A stretch of 64,000 bases of DNA from Sulfitobacter sp. M39 (GTDB lineage: Bacteria; Pseudomonadota; Alphaproteobacteria; Rhodobacterales; Rhodobacteraceae), in NCBI RefSeq assembly GCF_021735935.1, contig NZ_WMDZ01000001.1, positions 682,001 through 746,000 on the forward strand. The letters run 5' to 3'. Positions 42,323 through 53,646 of this stretch are shown one piece after another. Position 1 is the first letter of the stretch. Each line of letters starts with the position of its first letter. The notes below the pieces were generated by a model, which worked only from the letters and a program-made list of their open reading frames with translations, had not been told where the DNA came from and searched no databases. A program made the translations under genes and the position numbers.

Positions 42323-43060
42323 CTAACCCGCTTGGCCCTTACACGCCAGTGCAGGCGGGTCGATTAGGGGGATTGCGCCCGCAACGCTGACCCCGTCGGG
42401 GCTGATATGGGTGCCGATGACATGGGTTTCCAGCCCCGCGGCGCGGGCGTCGGCAAAAGCGGCGGCATAGGCAGGATCGATATCGGCCGCCACGCTAAAG
42501 GCGCTGCAATCGGTCCGCTGCACCAGATAAAGCAGCACGGCGCGGTGCCCGTCCCGTGCCATCTGCGCCAGCTCTCCCAGATGCTTTGCGCCGCGTTTGG
42601 TCACGCTGTCGGGGAATTCGACCAGCCCCTCGCGGCGCGACAGGGTGGCGGATTTCACCTCGACATAGGCGTCGGGCAGGCCGGGTTCTGTCAGCAGAAA
42701 GTCGATGCGCGAGTTTTCACCGTATTTCACCTCGGGCCGCACGGTCGTGTAGCCCGCGAGCGGGGCGATCTGCCGATCCATTAACGCGGCCTTGATCGCA
42801 CGGTTCGGCAGCGCGGTGTCGACGCCGGTGAAATGCCCGTTCTCGTGGTCAACCAGCCGCCAGCCGTAATTCAGCTTTCGTTTGGGGTCGTCGTTCGGCT
42901 CAAGCCAGATTTTCATGCCCGGTATGGCCAGCCCCATCATCGACCCGGGGTTGGCGCAATGGGCTGTCACCTCGGTGCCGTCCTCAAGCTGGCAATCGGC
43001 CAGAAACCGTTTGTAGCGGCGGATCAGGCGGGCGGGGACAAGTTCGGTTTGAAAGCGCAT
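42323..43060 (-). CDS. sfsA: DNA/RNA nuclease SfsA homologue
   Basis: The 245-residue protein matches SfsA (sugar fermentation stimulation protein), now known as a nuclease-fold enzyme. Motifs: RLIRRYKRFLADC near 11-23, VTAHCANPGSMMGL (about 31-44), YVEVKSATL (about 135-143) with the PD-(D/E)XK lysine, and EFPDSVTKRGAKHLGEL. The ATG at 43060 is preceded by GGTATAGGTCACCCCCC; the longer frame adds seven unlike residues. It lies 16 bp upstream of map on the same strand. Confidence 0.93.
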   Translation of the reverse strand: MRFQTELVPARLIRRYKRFLADCQLEDGTEVTAHCANPGSMMGLAIPGMKIWLEPNDDPKRKLNYGWRLVDHENGHFTGVDTALPNRAIKAALMDRQIAPLAGYTTVRPEVKYGENSRIDFLLTEPGLPDAYVEVKSATLSRREGLVEFPDSVTKRGAKHLGELAQMARDGHRAVLLYLVQRTDCSAFSVAADIDPAYAAAFADARAAGLETHVIGTHISPDGVSVAGAIPLIDPPALACKGQAG

Positions 43061-43106
43061 GGGGGGTGACCTATACCTCAATCAACGGCCCCTCAAGGAG
43101 ACAGCC

Positions 43107-43826
43107 ATGCCCAACCCCACTGCTGCGATGATCGTCATCGGCGATGAGATCCTGTCGGGGCGCACCCGCGATTCAAACATGCACCATTTGGCGGGGCAGT
43201 TGACCAGCGTCGGGATCGACCTGAAAGAAGTCCGTGTGGTGGGGGATGAAAACGGCACGATTATTGCCGCCGTGCAGGAACTGTCGCGCGTCTATGACAG
43301 CGTGTTCACCAGTGGCGGCATCGGGCCGACCCATGATGACATCACCGCCGATTGCATCGCCGCGGCCTTTAACAAGAATATCGACGTGCGCGAGGATGCC
43401 CGCGCCATTCTGGCCGATCACTACGCCAAAAGCGCGACAGAGCTGAACACCGCCCGTCTGCGCATGGCGCGTATCCCCGATGATGCCACGCTGATCGATA
43501 ATCCCGTGTCTGCGGCACCGGGGTTCAAGCTGGAAAACGTCTATGTCATGGCGGGCGTCCCCGCCGTGTTCGAGGCGATGGTCGCCAGCGTTCTGCCAAC
43601 CCTGACCGGTGGGGCCCCCCTGATCAGCGCCACCCATCGCATCGAACGGGGAGAGGGCGACATCGCCGGACCGTTGGGAGAGCTGGCGCATAGCTATCCC
43701 AACCTCTCTATCGGGTCCTACCCCTTCCAGAAAGACGGCAAATACGGCGCGCATATCGTGATCCGTGGCAATGATCAGGCCGAGGTCGACGCGGCGATGG
43801 CAAAGCTCGCGCAGGTGTTCCCGTGA
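43107..43826 (+). CDS. Molybdopterin-binding (MoCF/CinA N-terminal) domain protein
   Basis: A 239-residue cytoplasmic protein with the MoCF_biosynth domain: AAMIVIGDEILSGRTRDSNMHHLA (about 6-29), FTSGGIGPTHDDITAD (about 69-84) and AAPGFKLENVYVMAGVPAVFEAM. It resembles the N-terminal domain of competence-damage protein CinA without the C-terminal amidase; in roseobacters such stand-alone domains are common and of unknown function. The ATG follows CAAGGAGACAGCC. It overlaps the GNAT gene by 4 bp. Confidence 0.88.
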   Translation: MPNPTAAMIVIGDEILSGRTRDSNMHHLAGQLTSVGIDLKEVRVVGDENGTIIAAVQELSRVYDSVFTSGGIGPTHDDITADCIAAAFNKNIDVREDARAILADHYAKSATELNTARLRMARIPDDATLIDNPVSAAPGFKLENVYVMAGVPAVFEAMVASVLPTLTGGAPLISATHRIERGEGDIAGPLGELAHSYPNLSIGSYPFQKDGKYGAHIVIRGNDQAEVDAAMAKLAQVFP

Positions 43827-44533
43827 CCGATCTGGCGCAGCTTTATCAGGTCATCGACCACACATGGCCCGCCGCGAAAATCTGGACCGAAACCGGCTGG
43901 ACCTTGCGGGACGGGCAGGGCGGGGGCAAACGCGTCTCTGCCGCGACGATGGCCGAACCCAATGCGGATATCGGTCAGGCCGAGGCCGCGATGCACGCCA
44001 TGAACCAGCGCCCAATCTTCATGATCCGCGACGGCGACGACACGCTGGATACAGAGCTGGCCGCGCGCGGGTATGACATCGTCGATCCGGTGAATGTCTA
44101 TATCGCGCCGGTCGGCAAGCTGACCGATGTGCCGATGCCGCGGGTGACCGCTTTCCAGATCTGGGAGCCGCTGGCCATCATGACAGAGATTTGGGCCAAG
44201 GGCGGCGTGGGCCCTGAACGGATCAACGTGATGCACCGCGCCGCGACCAAAACCGCGATCCTGACCCGCTGGAACGAGATGCCCGGTGGCGTCGCCTTTG
44301 CCGCGCTGCATGATGGCGTATGCATGGTCCATGCGGTCGAGGTGCTGGAACACCAGCGCGGGCAGGGTGTGGCGAAATGGCTGATGCGCAGCGCCGGTTT
44401 CTGGGCGCAGGCGCAGGGGGCGACCCAGGTGGCGGTTCTTTGCACAAAGGCGAACGCGGCCGCGAACCGCCTGTATCAAGGACTGGGCTTTGATCTGGTA
44501 GGCCACTATCATTACCGTCAATCCCCTGACTAA
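43823..44533 (+). CDS. GNAT-family N-acetyltransferase
   Basis: A 236-residue acetyltransferase-fold protein. The acetyl-CoA loop appears as VLEHQRGQGVAKWLMRSAGFWAQ (about 173-195), followed by VLCTKANAAANRLYQGLGFDLVGHYHYR, the classic GNAT C-terminal motif. The N-terminal half lacks close family identity. The start is GTG, overlapping the previous stop (GTGA). The substrate is unknown. Confidence 0.85.
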   Translation: MTDLAQLYQVIDHTWPAAKIWTETGWTLRDGQGGGKRVSAATMAEPNADIGQAEAAMHAMNQRPIFMIRDGDDTLDTELAARGYDIVDPVNVYIAPVGKLTDVPMPRVTAFQIWEPLAIMTEIWAKGGVGPERINVMHRAATKTAILTRWNEMPGGVAFAALHDGVCMVHAVEVLEHQRGQGVAKWLMRSAGFWAQAQGATQVAVLCTKANAAANRLYQGLGFDLVGHYHYRQSPD

Positions 44534-44545
44534 AGGAGCCGCCCC

Positions 44546-45115
44546 ATGGCGCATGATGCCCCCACTGCCCTGAACCTGCCGATGGTCGATCCGCTGCCCG
44601 AGGACACGCAGAAATACTTTGATGTCTGTCAGGAAAAGCTGGGGATGGTGCCGAATGTGCTGCAAGCCTATGCCTTTGACATCGACAAGCTGAATGCCTT
44701 TACCGCGATGTACAACGACCTGATGCTGGGCGCGTCGAACCTTTCAAAGCTGGAACGCGAAATGATCGCGGTCGTCGTGTCGTCCGTGAACAAATGCTAC
44801 TATTGCCTGACGGCCCATGGCGCGGCGGTACGGCAACTGTCTGGCAATCCGATCCTTGGGGAACAGATGGTGATGAACTGGCGCGTCGCGGATCTGGATG
44901 CGCGACAAACCGCGATGCTGGCTTTTGCCGAACACCTGACCGTTGCCAGTGCCAAAACGACCGAGGATGATCGTCAGGCGCTACGCGATGTGGGCTTTTC
45001 CGATCGCGATATCTTTGACATCGCGTCGGTCACGGGGTTATTCAACATGACAAACCGCGTCGCCAGCGCGACCGAAATGAAACCGAACGACGCTTACCAC
45101 GCGCAATTCAGATGA
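44546..45115 (+). CDS. AhpD/carboxymuconolactone-decarboxylase-fold peroxidase-related protein
   Basis: A 189-residue CMD-domain protein of the peroxidase-related group. The redox motif is Cys84-x2-Cys87 with His91 (VNKCYYCLTAHGAAV), as in AhpD. LGMVPNVLQAYAF (32-44) and LSKLEREMIAVVVSSVN (66-82) are family signatures. It probably reduces peroxides or acts as an alkyl-hydroperoxidase-like thiol enzyme. It follows the GNAT gene by 12 bp behind TAAAGGAG and overlaps the OmpA-like gene by 4 bp. Confidence 0.9.
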   Translation: MAHDAPTALNLPMVDPLPEDTQKYFDVCQEKLGMVPNVLQAYAFDIDKLNAFTAMYNDLMLGASNLSKLEREMIAVVVSSVNKCYYCLTAHGAAVRQLSGNPILGEQMVMNWRVADLDARQTAMLAFAEHLTVASAKTTEDDRQALRDVGFSDRDIFDIASVTGLFNMTNRVASATEMKPNDAYHAQFR

Positions 45116-46065
45116 TCATCTGGCGTGCCGGGCTGATCTGGCTTTTACTGGCGGGCACGGCCCAAGCGCTGGACCTGTCGCTGCCCGCTGCGGCGCGGCA
45201 GACCGTGACGCGCGATACCGACCCTGACAGCTACCTTGCCCCGACCTCTGCCTTTGAGGACGGCGGCTTTGCCAGCGTCAAGATCGAAGGGTCCATCGCG
45301 CGCTCTGCCTGGCGGTTAGAGGCTCCGGGCCTCACGCCGCTACAGATTATGCGGCCCCTGCGCACCCAGCTAGAGGACGCAGGCTACAGGATCGTGCTGG
45401 ATTGCAGCGCCGAGGTCTGCGGCGGTTTCGATTTCCGCTTTGCGATCGAAACACTGCCCGCGCCGAACATGTATGTCGATCTGCGCCAGTACCAGTTTGT
45501 CACCGCCGTCAAAGGATCGCTGCAATCGCCTGAAGCCGTTGTGACCCTTCTGGTCAGCACAACCGATACCTCTGCCTATCTGCAGATCGTCGAGGCGGAT
45601 GCGCAAGGCCAAGCGTCCAGCCCATCGGTCCCAGAGGGGGGGGAAGACAGCCAGCCCTTGGCCCCCGATGCCCCTGCGCAAAGCCAGTCAGAGATGGCTG
45701 CGGCGTTGCAGAATACCGGCCATGTGGTGTTGGCCGCGCTTGATTTCGGCACCGGCACCGCGGCCTTGGGGCAGGGGGAGTTTGATGCGCTGGCCAATCT
45801 GGCGGCGGTGCTGAAAGACCAGCCCGATCTGCGGATTGTTCTGGTGGGCCACACCGATAGCGTCGGCGGGCTGCAAAACAATATTGCCCTGTCGCGAAGC
45901 CGCGCGGCGGCGGTGCGGCGGCGGCTGATCACGGCGCATGGCATCGCAGGCGATAGGATCGAGGCGCAGGGCATGGGCTATCTGTCGCCAATCGCGTCCA
46001 ACCAGACCAAAGCGGGGCGCGACGCCAATCGACGGGTCGAGGCCGTGCTTTTACCCGCGCCCTGA
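45112..46065 (+). CDS. Secreted OmpA-domain protein
   Basis: A 317-residue envelope protein with a signal peptide (about 1-19, cut after AQA). A beta-rich N-terminal part (20-165) is followed by an acidic Pro/Ser/Gln linker (about 165-200) and a C-terminal OmpA-like peptidoglycan-binding domain: ALDFGTGTAALGQGEFDALANLAAVL, VLVGHTDSVGGLQNNIALSRSRAAAVRRRL and GMGYLSPIASNQTKAGRDANRRVEAVL. The Asp and Arg that grip meso-diaminopimelate lie in HTD and NRRVE. It overlaps the AhpD-like gene, an unusual pairing of a redox and a wall-binding protein. Confidence 0.9.
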   Translation: MIIWRAGLIWLLLAGTAQALDLSLPAAARQTVTRDTDPDSYLAPTSAFEDGGFASVKIEGSIARSAWRLEAPGLTPLQIMRPLRTQLEDAGYRIVLDCSAEVCGGFDFRFAIETLPAPNMYVDLRQYQFVTAVKGSLQSPEAVVTLLVSTTDTSAYLQIVEADAQGQASSPSVPEGGEDSQPLAPDAPAQSQSEMAAALQNTGHVVLAALDFGTGTAALGQGEFDALANLAAVLKDQPDLRIVLVGHTDSVGGLQNNIALSRSRAAAVRRRLITAHGIAGDRIEAQGMGYLSPIASNQTKAGRDANRRVEAVLLPAP

Positions 46066-46073
46066 CCTAACAG

Positions 46074-46106
46074 AAAAATCCCCGCATCCCTGGAAAGGGA
46101 GCGGGG
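46074..46106 (-). terminator. Terminator after LysR gene (minus strand)
   Basis: CCCCGC-A-TCCCT (46080-46091) pairs with AGGGA-GCGGGG (46096-46106) around GGAA; read on the minus strand it is followed by five U. It lies 47 bp past the LysR stop. Confidence 0.75.
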
Positions 46107-46153
46107 GCAGCCACATGGGGCTCAGTTCACCGAGGGCAGTTGGTGATCTCGTG

Positions 46154-47059
46154 TTACCAGTCCGTTGGACCTTTTTCGGCAAAGGTATGGGCTAGAAAAT
46201 CAATGAAGGCGCGCACCTTGGGCTGGGTGAACCGGCCCGGAGGATAGACGGCGTAGATGCCTTGGGTCTCAAGCGGGAGATCGGGGATCGCGTCTTCGAC
46301 CAGCCCTTTCTCCATCGCGTCGGCATAAAGAAAGCTCGGCAGGTAGGCGATGCCAAGGCCAGAGATGGCGGCGTTCAGCAGCGATTGCCCGTCGTTCACC
46401 GACAGCCAGCCAGCGGTGCGCACCTGACGCTTTTCGCCCGACGGCGAGGTCAGCTTCCACATATTGCCGCTGGACTGGTTGGAATAATGCAGCAGCTTGT
46501 GATCGTTCAGATCGTCGATCTTTTCGGGGCGGCCGTATTTCTCGAAATAGGCGGGGGAGGCGATCATACGTTTGGTCGTCTCGGTCAGCTTGCGGGCCCG
46601 CAGGGTGCTGTCTTCCAGCTCTCCGATACGGACGGCCATATCGAAACCTTCGCTGATCAGTTCGACGTAGCGGTTGTTCAGCACCATGTTGACGGTGATG
46701 TCGGGGAAATCGGCGAGGAATTCGGACAGGGCGGGCGACAGATGGTTCACGCCAAAGTCCGTCGCGACCGAGATCCGCAAAAGGCCCGATGGCGCGGATT
46801 GCATAGAGGTCACAAGCGCATCGGCTTCGCCCGCGTCATTCAGCACGCGGCGGGCACGGTCGTAATAGGCAAGCCCGATCTCTGTCGGGCTGACACGGCG
46901 GGTCGTGCGGTTCAGCAACCGCGCCCCAAGCCGCGCTTCAAGCGAGGATACGTGTTTGGATACGGCGGATTTGGAGATACCCATCTTCTTGGCCGCATCG
47001 GTAAAGCCACCCTGGTCCACGACCGTGGCGAATGCTTCCATCTCTGTCAGGCGGTCCAT
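46154..47059 (-). CDS. LysR-family transcriptional regulator
   Basis: A 301-residue LysR protein. Helix-turn-helix: MDRLTEMEAFATVVDQGGFTDAAKKMGISKSAVSKHVSSLEARLGARLLNRTTR (1-54). The effector domain has LLRISVATDFGVNHLSPALSEFLADFPDITVNMVL (about 92-126) and FDMAVRIGELEDSTLRARKL, marks of the large AaeR/DsdC-independent CrgA-like group. The target is unknown; both neighbours face the same or opposite way without a divergent partner. Confidence 0.93.
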   Translation of the reverse strand: MDRLTEMEAFATVVDQGGFTDAAKKMGISKSAVSKHVSSLEARLGARLLNRTTRRVSPTEIGLAYYDRARRVLNDAGEADALVTSMQSAPSGLLRISVATDFGVNHLSPALSEFLADFPDITVNMVLNNRYVELISEGFDMAVRIGELEDSTLRARKLTETTKRMIASPAYFEKYGRPEKIDDLNDHKLLHYSNQSSGNMWKLTSPSGEKRQVRTAGWLSVNDGQSLLNAAISGLGIAYLPSFLYADAMEKGLVEDAIPDLPLETQGIYAVYPPGRFTQPKVRAFIDFLAHTFAEKGPTDW

Positions 47060-47195
47060 ACCCGTCCCCTTTCATCATCTGCGTCTGGAAATGGTATGGC
47101 GGCCAAATCAGGCAGGATCACGGCAGCGGTGAGACAGTGGAGAGGTATTTATAGGGATCGTTCGCGGCGGGGAAACAGGGCGCGCCGTGCTGTGG

Positions 47196-48137
47196 CTAAA
47201 TCCAGCGGACCAGTTTCAGGACCAGAAACATCAGCAGTGCCAGCCCCGCCATGCCAAGACAGAGGATGGTAAACGCCCAAGGATGGTCCATTCCGGGCAT
47301 CCCGCCGACGTTGACCCCGAACAGACCGGTCAGGAACCCCAGCGGTAGAAAGATCGCCGCGGCGACCGACAGCACATAGCCGTGGCGTGCCTGGCGCTGC
47401 GCGATATTGGCGTCGTGCTCTTCCTGCACCGACACCAGCCGGTCGCGCAGCTCGTCCAGCTCTTCTACCGCGATCAGCGCGCTGTTGGCTTGCTCGCGCA
47501 GCTCAAGCTGGCTTTCGTCGGGGATCAGCGGGATGTCAAAGGCGGCCAGCTTGGCCAGCGCCTCGCGTTGGGGGTCAAGATAGCGCCGCAGCCGGATCAC
47601 GCTGCGCCGGATTTCGGGCAGCTCATGGGGCATCGGGGTGTTCTTGTCCTCTAGATCATCCTCGAAGAACTCCGCCTGTTCATCCAGTGTTGCAACGTGT
47701 TCCTGCACCCGCAGGGTCAGGCGACCCACGAGCGCTTCGAGGAACTCGGCAGGGCTGGGAGGGGCCTTTTGCGCTTCGGCCTCGCGGCGGATCGCGTCGA
47801 TGGCAAATACTTTCTTGCGGCGCACGGTGATCAGCAGGTCGGAATCCACATACATCCGCACCGATACCATTTCATCGGCGTCCTGCCCTTCGTTCATATT
47901 GATGCCGCGCAAGTTCAGGATCAGCCCGCCTTCAAACCGGTCACAACGGGGGCGTGTCTGTTTCTGGATCAGCGATCCGGCGGGGATTTCATGCAGGTGT
48001 TCGCGGACCCAGGGTTCAAGCATCGGGTCGGCCAGATCAAAGTGCCACCAGCGGTAGATGCCCGGCCCCGTAAGATGCGTGTCGGTGGGCACTTGGGACG
48101 TGCCATCGGCAAAGATATCGAAAACGCAAATCGGCAT
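47196..48137 (-). CDS. ZntB/CorA-type divalent metal transporter
   Basis: A 313-residue inner-membrane transporter of the CorA superfamily. A large cytoplasmic domain (1-250, ending in long charged helices) precedes two membrane helices (about 252-272 and 288-308). The pore-entry motif is GVNVGGMPGM, closer to ZntB than to the GMN of CorA. ZntB moves zinc (proton-coupled), but magnesium or other metals cannot be excluded. The ATG at 48137 follows CAGGGTGTGGCC; a GTG at 48155 is a weaker option. Confidence 0.88.
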   Translation of the reverse strand: MPICVFDIFADGTSQVPTDTHLTGPGIYRWWHFDLADPMLEPWVREHLHEIPAGSLIQKQTRPRCDRFEGGLILNLRGINMNEGQDADEMVSVRMYVDSDLLITVRRKKVFAIDAIRREAEAQKAPPSPAEFLEALVGRLTLRVQEHVATLDEQAEFFEDDLEDKNTPMPHELPEIRRSVIRLRRYLDPQREALAKLAAFDIPLIPDESQLELREQANSALIAVEELDELRDRLVSVQEEHDANIAQRQARHGYVLSVAAAIFLPLGFLTGLFGVNVGGMPGMDHPWAFTILCLGMAGLALLMFLVLKLVRWI

Positions 48138-48228
48138 GGCCACACCCTGAAACACCTATTGATCCGGGCATTTTGACAGACCGGCGCGGAGGCGCAAGAT
48201 GTGCTGCCCTTGTGGCGCGGGCGAAAGA

Positions 48229-48259
48229 CGGGGCAGGCCACGACAGCCTGCCCCGTTTT
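48229..48259 (-). terminator. Hairpin after fadH (probable terminator)
   Basis: CGGGGCAGG (48229-48237) and CCTGCCCCG (48247-48255) form a 9-bp stem with a 9-base loop, 13 bp past the fadH stop. On the minus strand the following run is UCUUUC, a modest U-tract. Confidence 0.6.
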
Positions 48260-48271
48260 GGTCGAAATACC

Positions 48272-50958
<2,687 letters not shown>

Positions 50959-51169
50959 CAAAGGGGCAGGCCGCGTTCACCGTCTGCCTGATTGCGTAGC
51001 GGATATGGGTCAATGTGCATGATCGGAAACCGATTGTGCTGATTTGACCGGCTGCGCGGGCGTCGCGTGTCTTTTTCGGCCCTCCCGAACTTGACGGGGC
51101 GGGGGCGGATAGGAAACAGGTGGCTATCGGCGCGCGACGTCGGACCGCTTTGCCACAGGAAAAATCCCG

Positions 51170-52054
51170 ATGAAAACATATGCCCTGACCGTGACCTGCC
51201 CCTCTGCGCGCGGGGTTGTTGCAGCGATTGCGAACTATCTGGCCGATCAAGGCTGCAACATCTCGGACAGTGCCCAGTTCGACGATAAGGAAACCGGCGG
51301 TTTCTTCATGCGCGTCAGCTTTGAAAGCGAAGCCGAGGTTGATCTGGCGACGCTTTCGGACGGCTTTGCCGATGCGGCGCGGCCCTTTGACATGGCCTAT
51401 GAGTTCCACGACGAGGCGGTGAAGATGAAGGTCGTCATCATGGTCTCGCGCTTCGGGCATTGCCTGAATGACCTGCTATATCGCTGGCGCATCGGCGCGC
51501 TGCCGATTGATATCGTCGCGGTGGTGTCCAACCATATGGAGTATCAAAAGGTCGTCGTGAACAACGACATCCCGTTCCACTGCATCAAGGTCACAGCGGA
51601 AAACAAGGCCGACGCCGAAGCGCGGATCATGGCGGTGGTAGAAGACGCAGGTGCCGAGCTGATCGTGCTGGCGCGCTACATGCAGATCCTGTCGGACGAG
51701 ATGTGCCAGAAGATGTCGGGACGGATCATCAATATCCACCATTCTTTCCTGCCCAGCTTCAAGGGGGCGAACCCGTATAAGCAAGCGTTCCAGCGCGGGG
51801 TAAAGCTAATCGGGGCGACATCGCATTACGTGACCGCCGATCTGGATGAAGGGCCGATCATCGAACAGGACATCGTGCGCGTCACCCATGCACAATCCGC
51901 CGAAGACTATGTCTCGCTCGGGCGGGATGTCGAAAGTCAGGTATTGGCGCGGGCCATTCACGCGCATATCCACCGGCGCGTGTTTGTGAATGGCAACAAG
52001 ACGGTGGTCTTCCCTGCCTCGCCGGGGTCTTACGCCTCTGAACGGATGGGGTGA
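51170..52054 (+). CDS. purU: Formyltetrahydrofolate deformylase
   Basis: PurU hydrolyses 10-formyltetrahydrofolate to formate and tetrahydrofolate, balancing one-carbon pools. An N-terminal ACT domain (about 3-80, CPSARGVVAAIANYLADQGCNI) senses effectors. The formyltransferase-like domain has catalytic Asn188 and His190 (INIHHSFLPSFKGANPY) and Asp226 (TADLDEGP). At 294 residues it is full length. The 211 bp upstream hold no gene. In many alphaproteobacteria it sits with demethylation genes; here no folD or sox genes adjoin, though creatinase (33 kb away) makes sarcosine. Confidence 0.95.
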   Translation: MKTYALTVTCPSARGVVAAIANYLADQGCNISDSAQFDDKETGGFFMRVSFESEAEVDLATLSDGFADAARPFDMAYEFHDEAVKMKVVIMVSRFGHCLNDLLYRWRIGALPIDIVAVVSNHMEYQKVVVNNDIPFHCIKVTAENKADAEARIMAVVEDAGAELIVLARYMQILSDEMCQKMSGRIINIHHSFLPSFKGANPYKQAFQRGVKLIGATSHYVTADLDEGPIIEQDIVRVTHAQSAEDYVSLGRDVESQVLARAIHAHIHRRVFVNGNKTVVFPASPGSYASERMG

Positions 52055-52066
52055 GCCACGGGGGCG

Positions 52067-52657
52067 CTAGCCGATGGTCGGCACATGCGCCCCTGCGTCC
52101 TTGTCCAGCAGATCGATCAGCCGCGGATCATCCGCGACCTCGACCTGCCGCTTGAACGGGGTAAACCCGCTGCGGATGTAAAAGGACAGCGCCTGCGGAC
52201 TGTCTAGCGTGCAGGTATGGAGATGAAACCGCGAGATCGGCCGCGCCCAAGCCGTGCGGATCGCGTGGTTCATCAGGTAGCGGCCGGCACCCGATCCGAT
52301 CAGCGCGGGCGTCAGTCCAAAATAGGCGAGCTCGCACGTGCCATCAGCCGTGAACTTGAGCTCGAGCAGCGCCTCGTCGCGACCATCTTTGGTCAGCGTG
52401 AAAAACTGCGTGTCCGCATCCGACAACAGCGCCTGCAATTCGGCGTCGGTTTTTGTGAGCCGTCCGAACCACAGCCAATCCTGTCCGACCCGCCGAAAGA
52501 TATCACGGTACCAGTCCAGCGTGGGGGTCAACGCGCGCAAGGTCACGCCCTCGGGGGCGGGGACATCCCGCAGGGGGGCGGCCTCGCGCATCTCAAGATG
52601 TGTGACAACCATCGCCAGCTTGCCAAGCGGTACGTCGTGATATCCGTCGGACAGCAT
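52067..52657 (-). CDS. GNAT-family N-acetyltransferase
   Basis: A 196-residue acetyltransferase-fold protein: ALLELKFTADGTCELAYFGLTPALIGSGAGRYLMNHAIRTAW (about 104-145) contains the acetyl-CoA loop, and HLHTCTLDSPQALSFYIRSGFTPFKRQ the C-terminal motif. Substrate unknown. Its ATG overlaps the stop of the PfkB gene as TGATG, so it is translationally coupled; it is the last gene of the nth-pfkB-GNAT operon. Confidence 0.83.
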   Translation of the reverse strand: MLSDGYHDVPLGKLAMVVTHLEMREAAPLRDVPAPEGVTLRALTPTLDWYRDIFRRVGQDWLWFGRLTKTDAELQALLSDADTQFFTLTKDGRDEALLELKFTADGTCELAYFGLTPALIGSGAGRYLMNHAIRTAWARPISRFHLHTCTLDSPQALSFYIRSGFTPFKRQVEVADDPRLIDLLDKDAGAHVPTIG

Positions 52658-53646
52658 CAGACCAGCCCTTTTTCCTTGAACAGCTCCATCATCGAGGTCT
52701 GCGGGCGTGGACCGATATGGCTGATAACCTCGGCCGCACAGATGTTGCCCATCTTGCCGCATGTCTCGAGGTCGCGACCCGTGGCCATGCCATAAAGGAA
52801 CCCCGCCGCGAATTGATCGCCGGCGCCTGTGGCATCCACGGGGGTCACCTTGGTCACCGGTACGTCGACGCGTTCGCCTTTGCGGATAAGCGTCACGCCG
52901 TCGCCGGAACGGGTGCAGACGACCGTGTCACAGATCGCCGCCGTGCGGGTCAGCGCGTCTTCCAGATCGTCGGTTTCCCACAGGGCGCGGATCTCGGCTT
53001 CGTTGCCGATGACATAGCCTAGATCGTTTTCAATCAGTGCAAGGAAGTCATCCCGGTGGCGTTCCACGCAGAAGGGGTCGGAAATCGCGATCCCCGCCAT
53101 GCCACCGCCCGCCGTCGCCGCACGCGCCGCTTCGCGGAATGCGGTTTTGCCGGCGTCGTGGTCAAAAAGATAACCTTCGAGGAACATCAGCTTGGCCTTG
53201 GAGGCCACCGCCTGCGGAACGTCGTCCGAGGTAAGACCCGTGGAGATCCCAAGATAGGTGTTCAAAGAGCGTTCCCCGTCCGGGGTCACAAAGATCATGC
53301 AGCGCGAGGTCGGGTTCTCGCCCCCGGTCACAGGCGCGTTGACAAAATCAATGCCGATGTCGGTCATTGCTTTGGCATAGAATTGACCCAGATCATCGTC
53401 ATTCACCCGCCCGATAAAGGCCGTGGGCAAGCCAAGCGCGCCTATGCCCGCAATGGTATTGGCGACCGACCCGCCGGGGGTCTGCAGACGGTCTTGCATT
53501 GTCGCATACAGGTTTTCGGCGCGGTCACGCTCGATCAGCTGCATGATGCCTTTTTCGATGCCGTTATCTTGCAGAAACGCGTCATCCGCATGCGAGATCA
53601 CATCGACAACGGCGTTGCCGATGCCAACCACTTCGTATTGGGTCAT
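52657..53646 (-). CDS. PfkB-family kinase (adenosine kinase/ribokinase type)
   Basis: A 329-residue ribokinase-fold kinase. PGGSVANTIAGIGALGLPTAFIGRVNDDDLGQ (about 57-88) is the N-terminal PfkB signature, and VTPVDATGAGDQFAAGFLYG (about 263-282) holds the anion hole and catalytic Asp. The opening MTQYEVVGIGNAVVDVIS is the adenosine-kinase-like form found across alphaproteobacteria. Substrate is most likely a nucleoside or sugar. It overlaps nth by 4 bp upstream. Confidence 0.9.
   Translation of the reverse strand: MTQYEVVGIGNAVVDVISHADDAFLQDNGIEKGIMQLIERDRAENLYATMQDRLQTPGGSVANTIAGIGALGLPTAFIGRVNDDDLGQFYAKAMTDIGIDFVNAPVTGGENPTSRCMIFVTPDGERSLNTYLGISTGLTSDDVPQAVASKAKLMFLEGYLFDHDAGKTAFREAARAATAGGGMAGIAISDPFCVERHRDDFLALIENDLGYVIGNEAEIRALWETDDLEDALTRTAAICDTVVCTRSGDGVTLIRKGERVDVPVTKVTPVDATGAGDQFAAGFLYGMATGRDLETCGKMGNICAAEVISHIGPRPQTSMMELFKEKGLV

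Noticed and set aside
50959..51169. Riboswitch upstream of purU
   Set aside because: The 211-bp gap shows no glycine, SAM or THF riboswitch core that I can recognise; only scattered GC stems.
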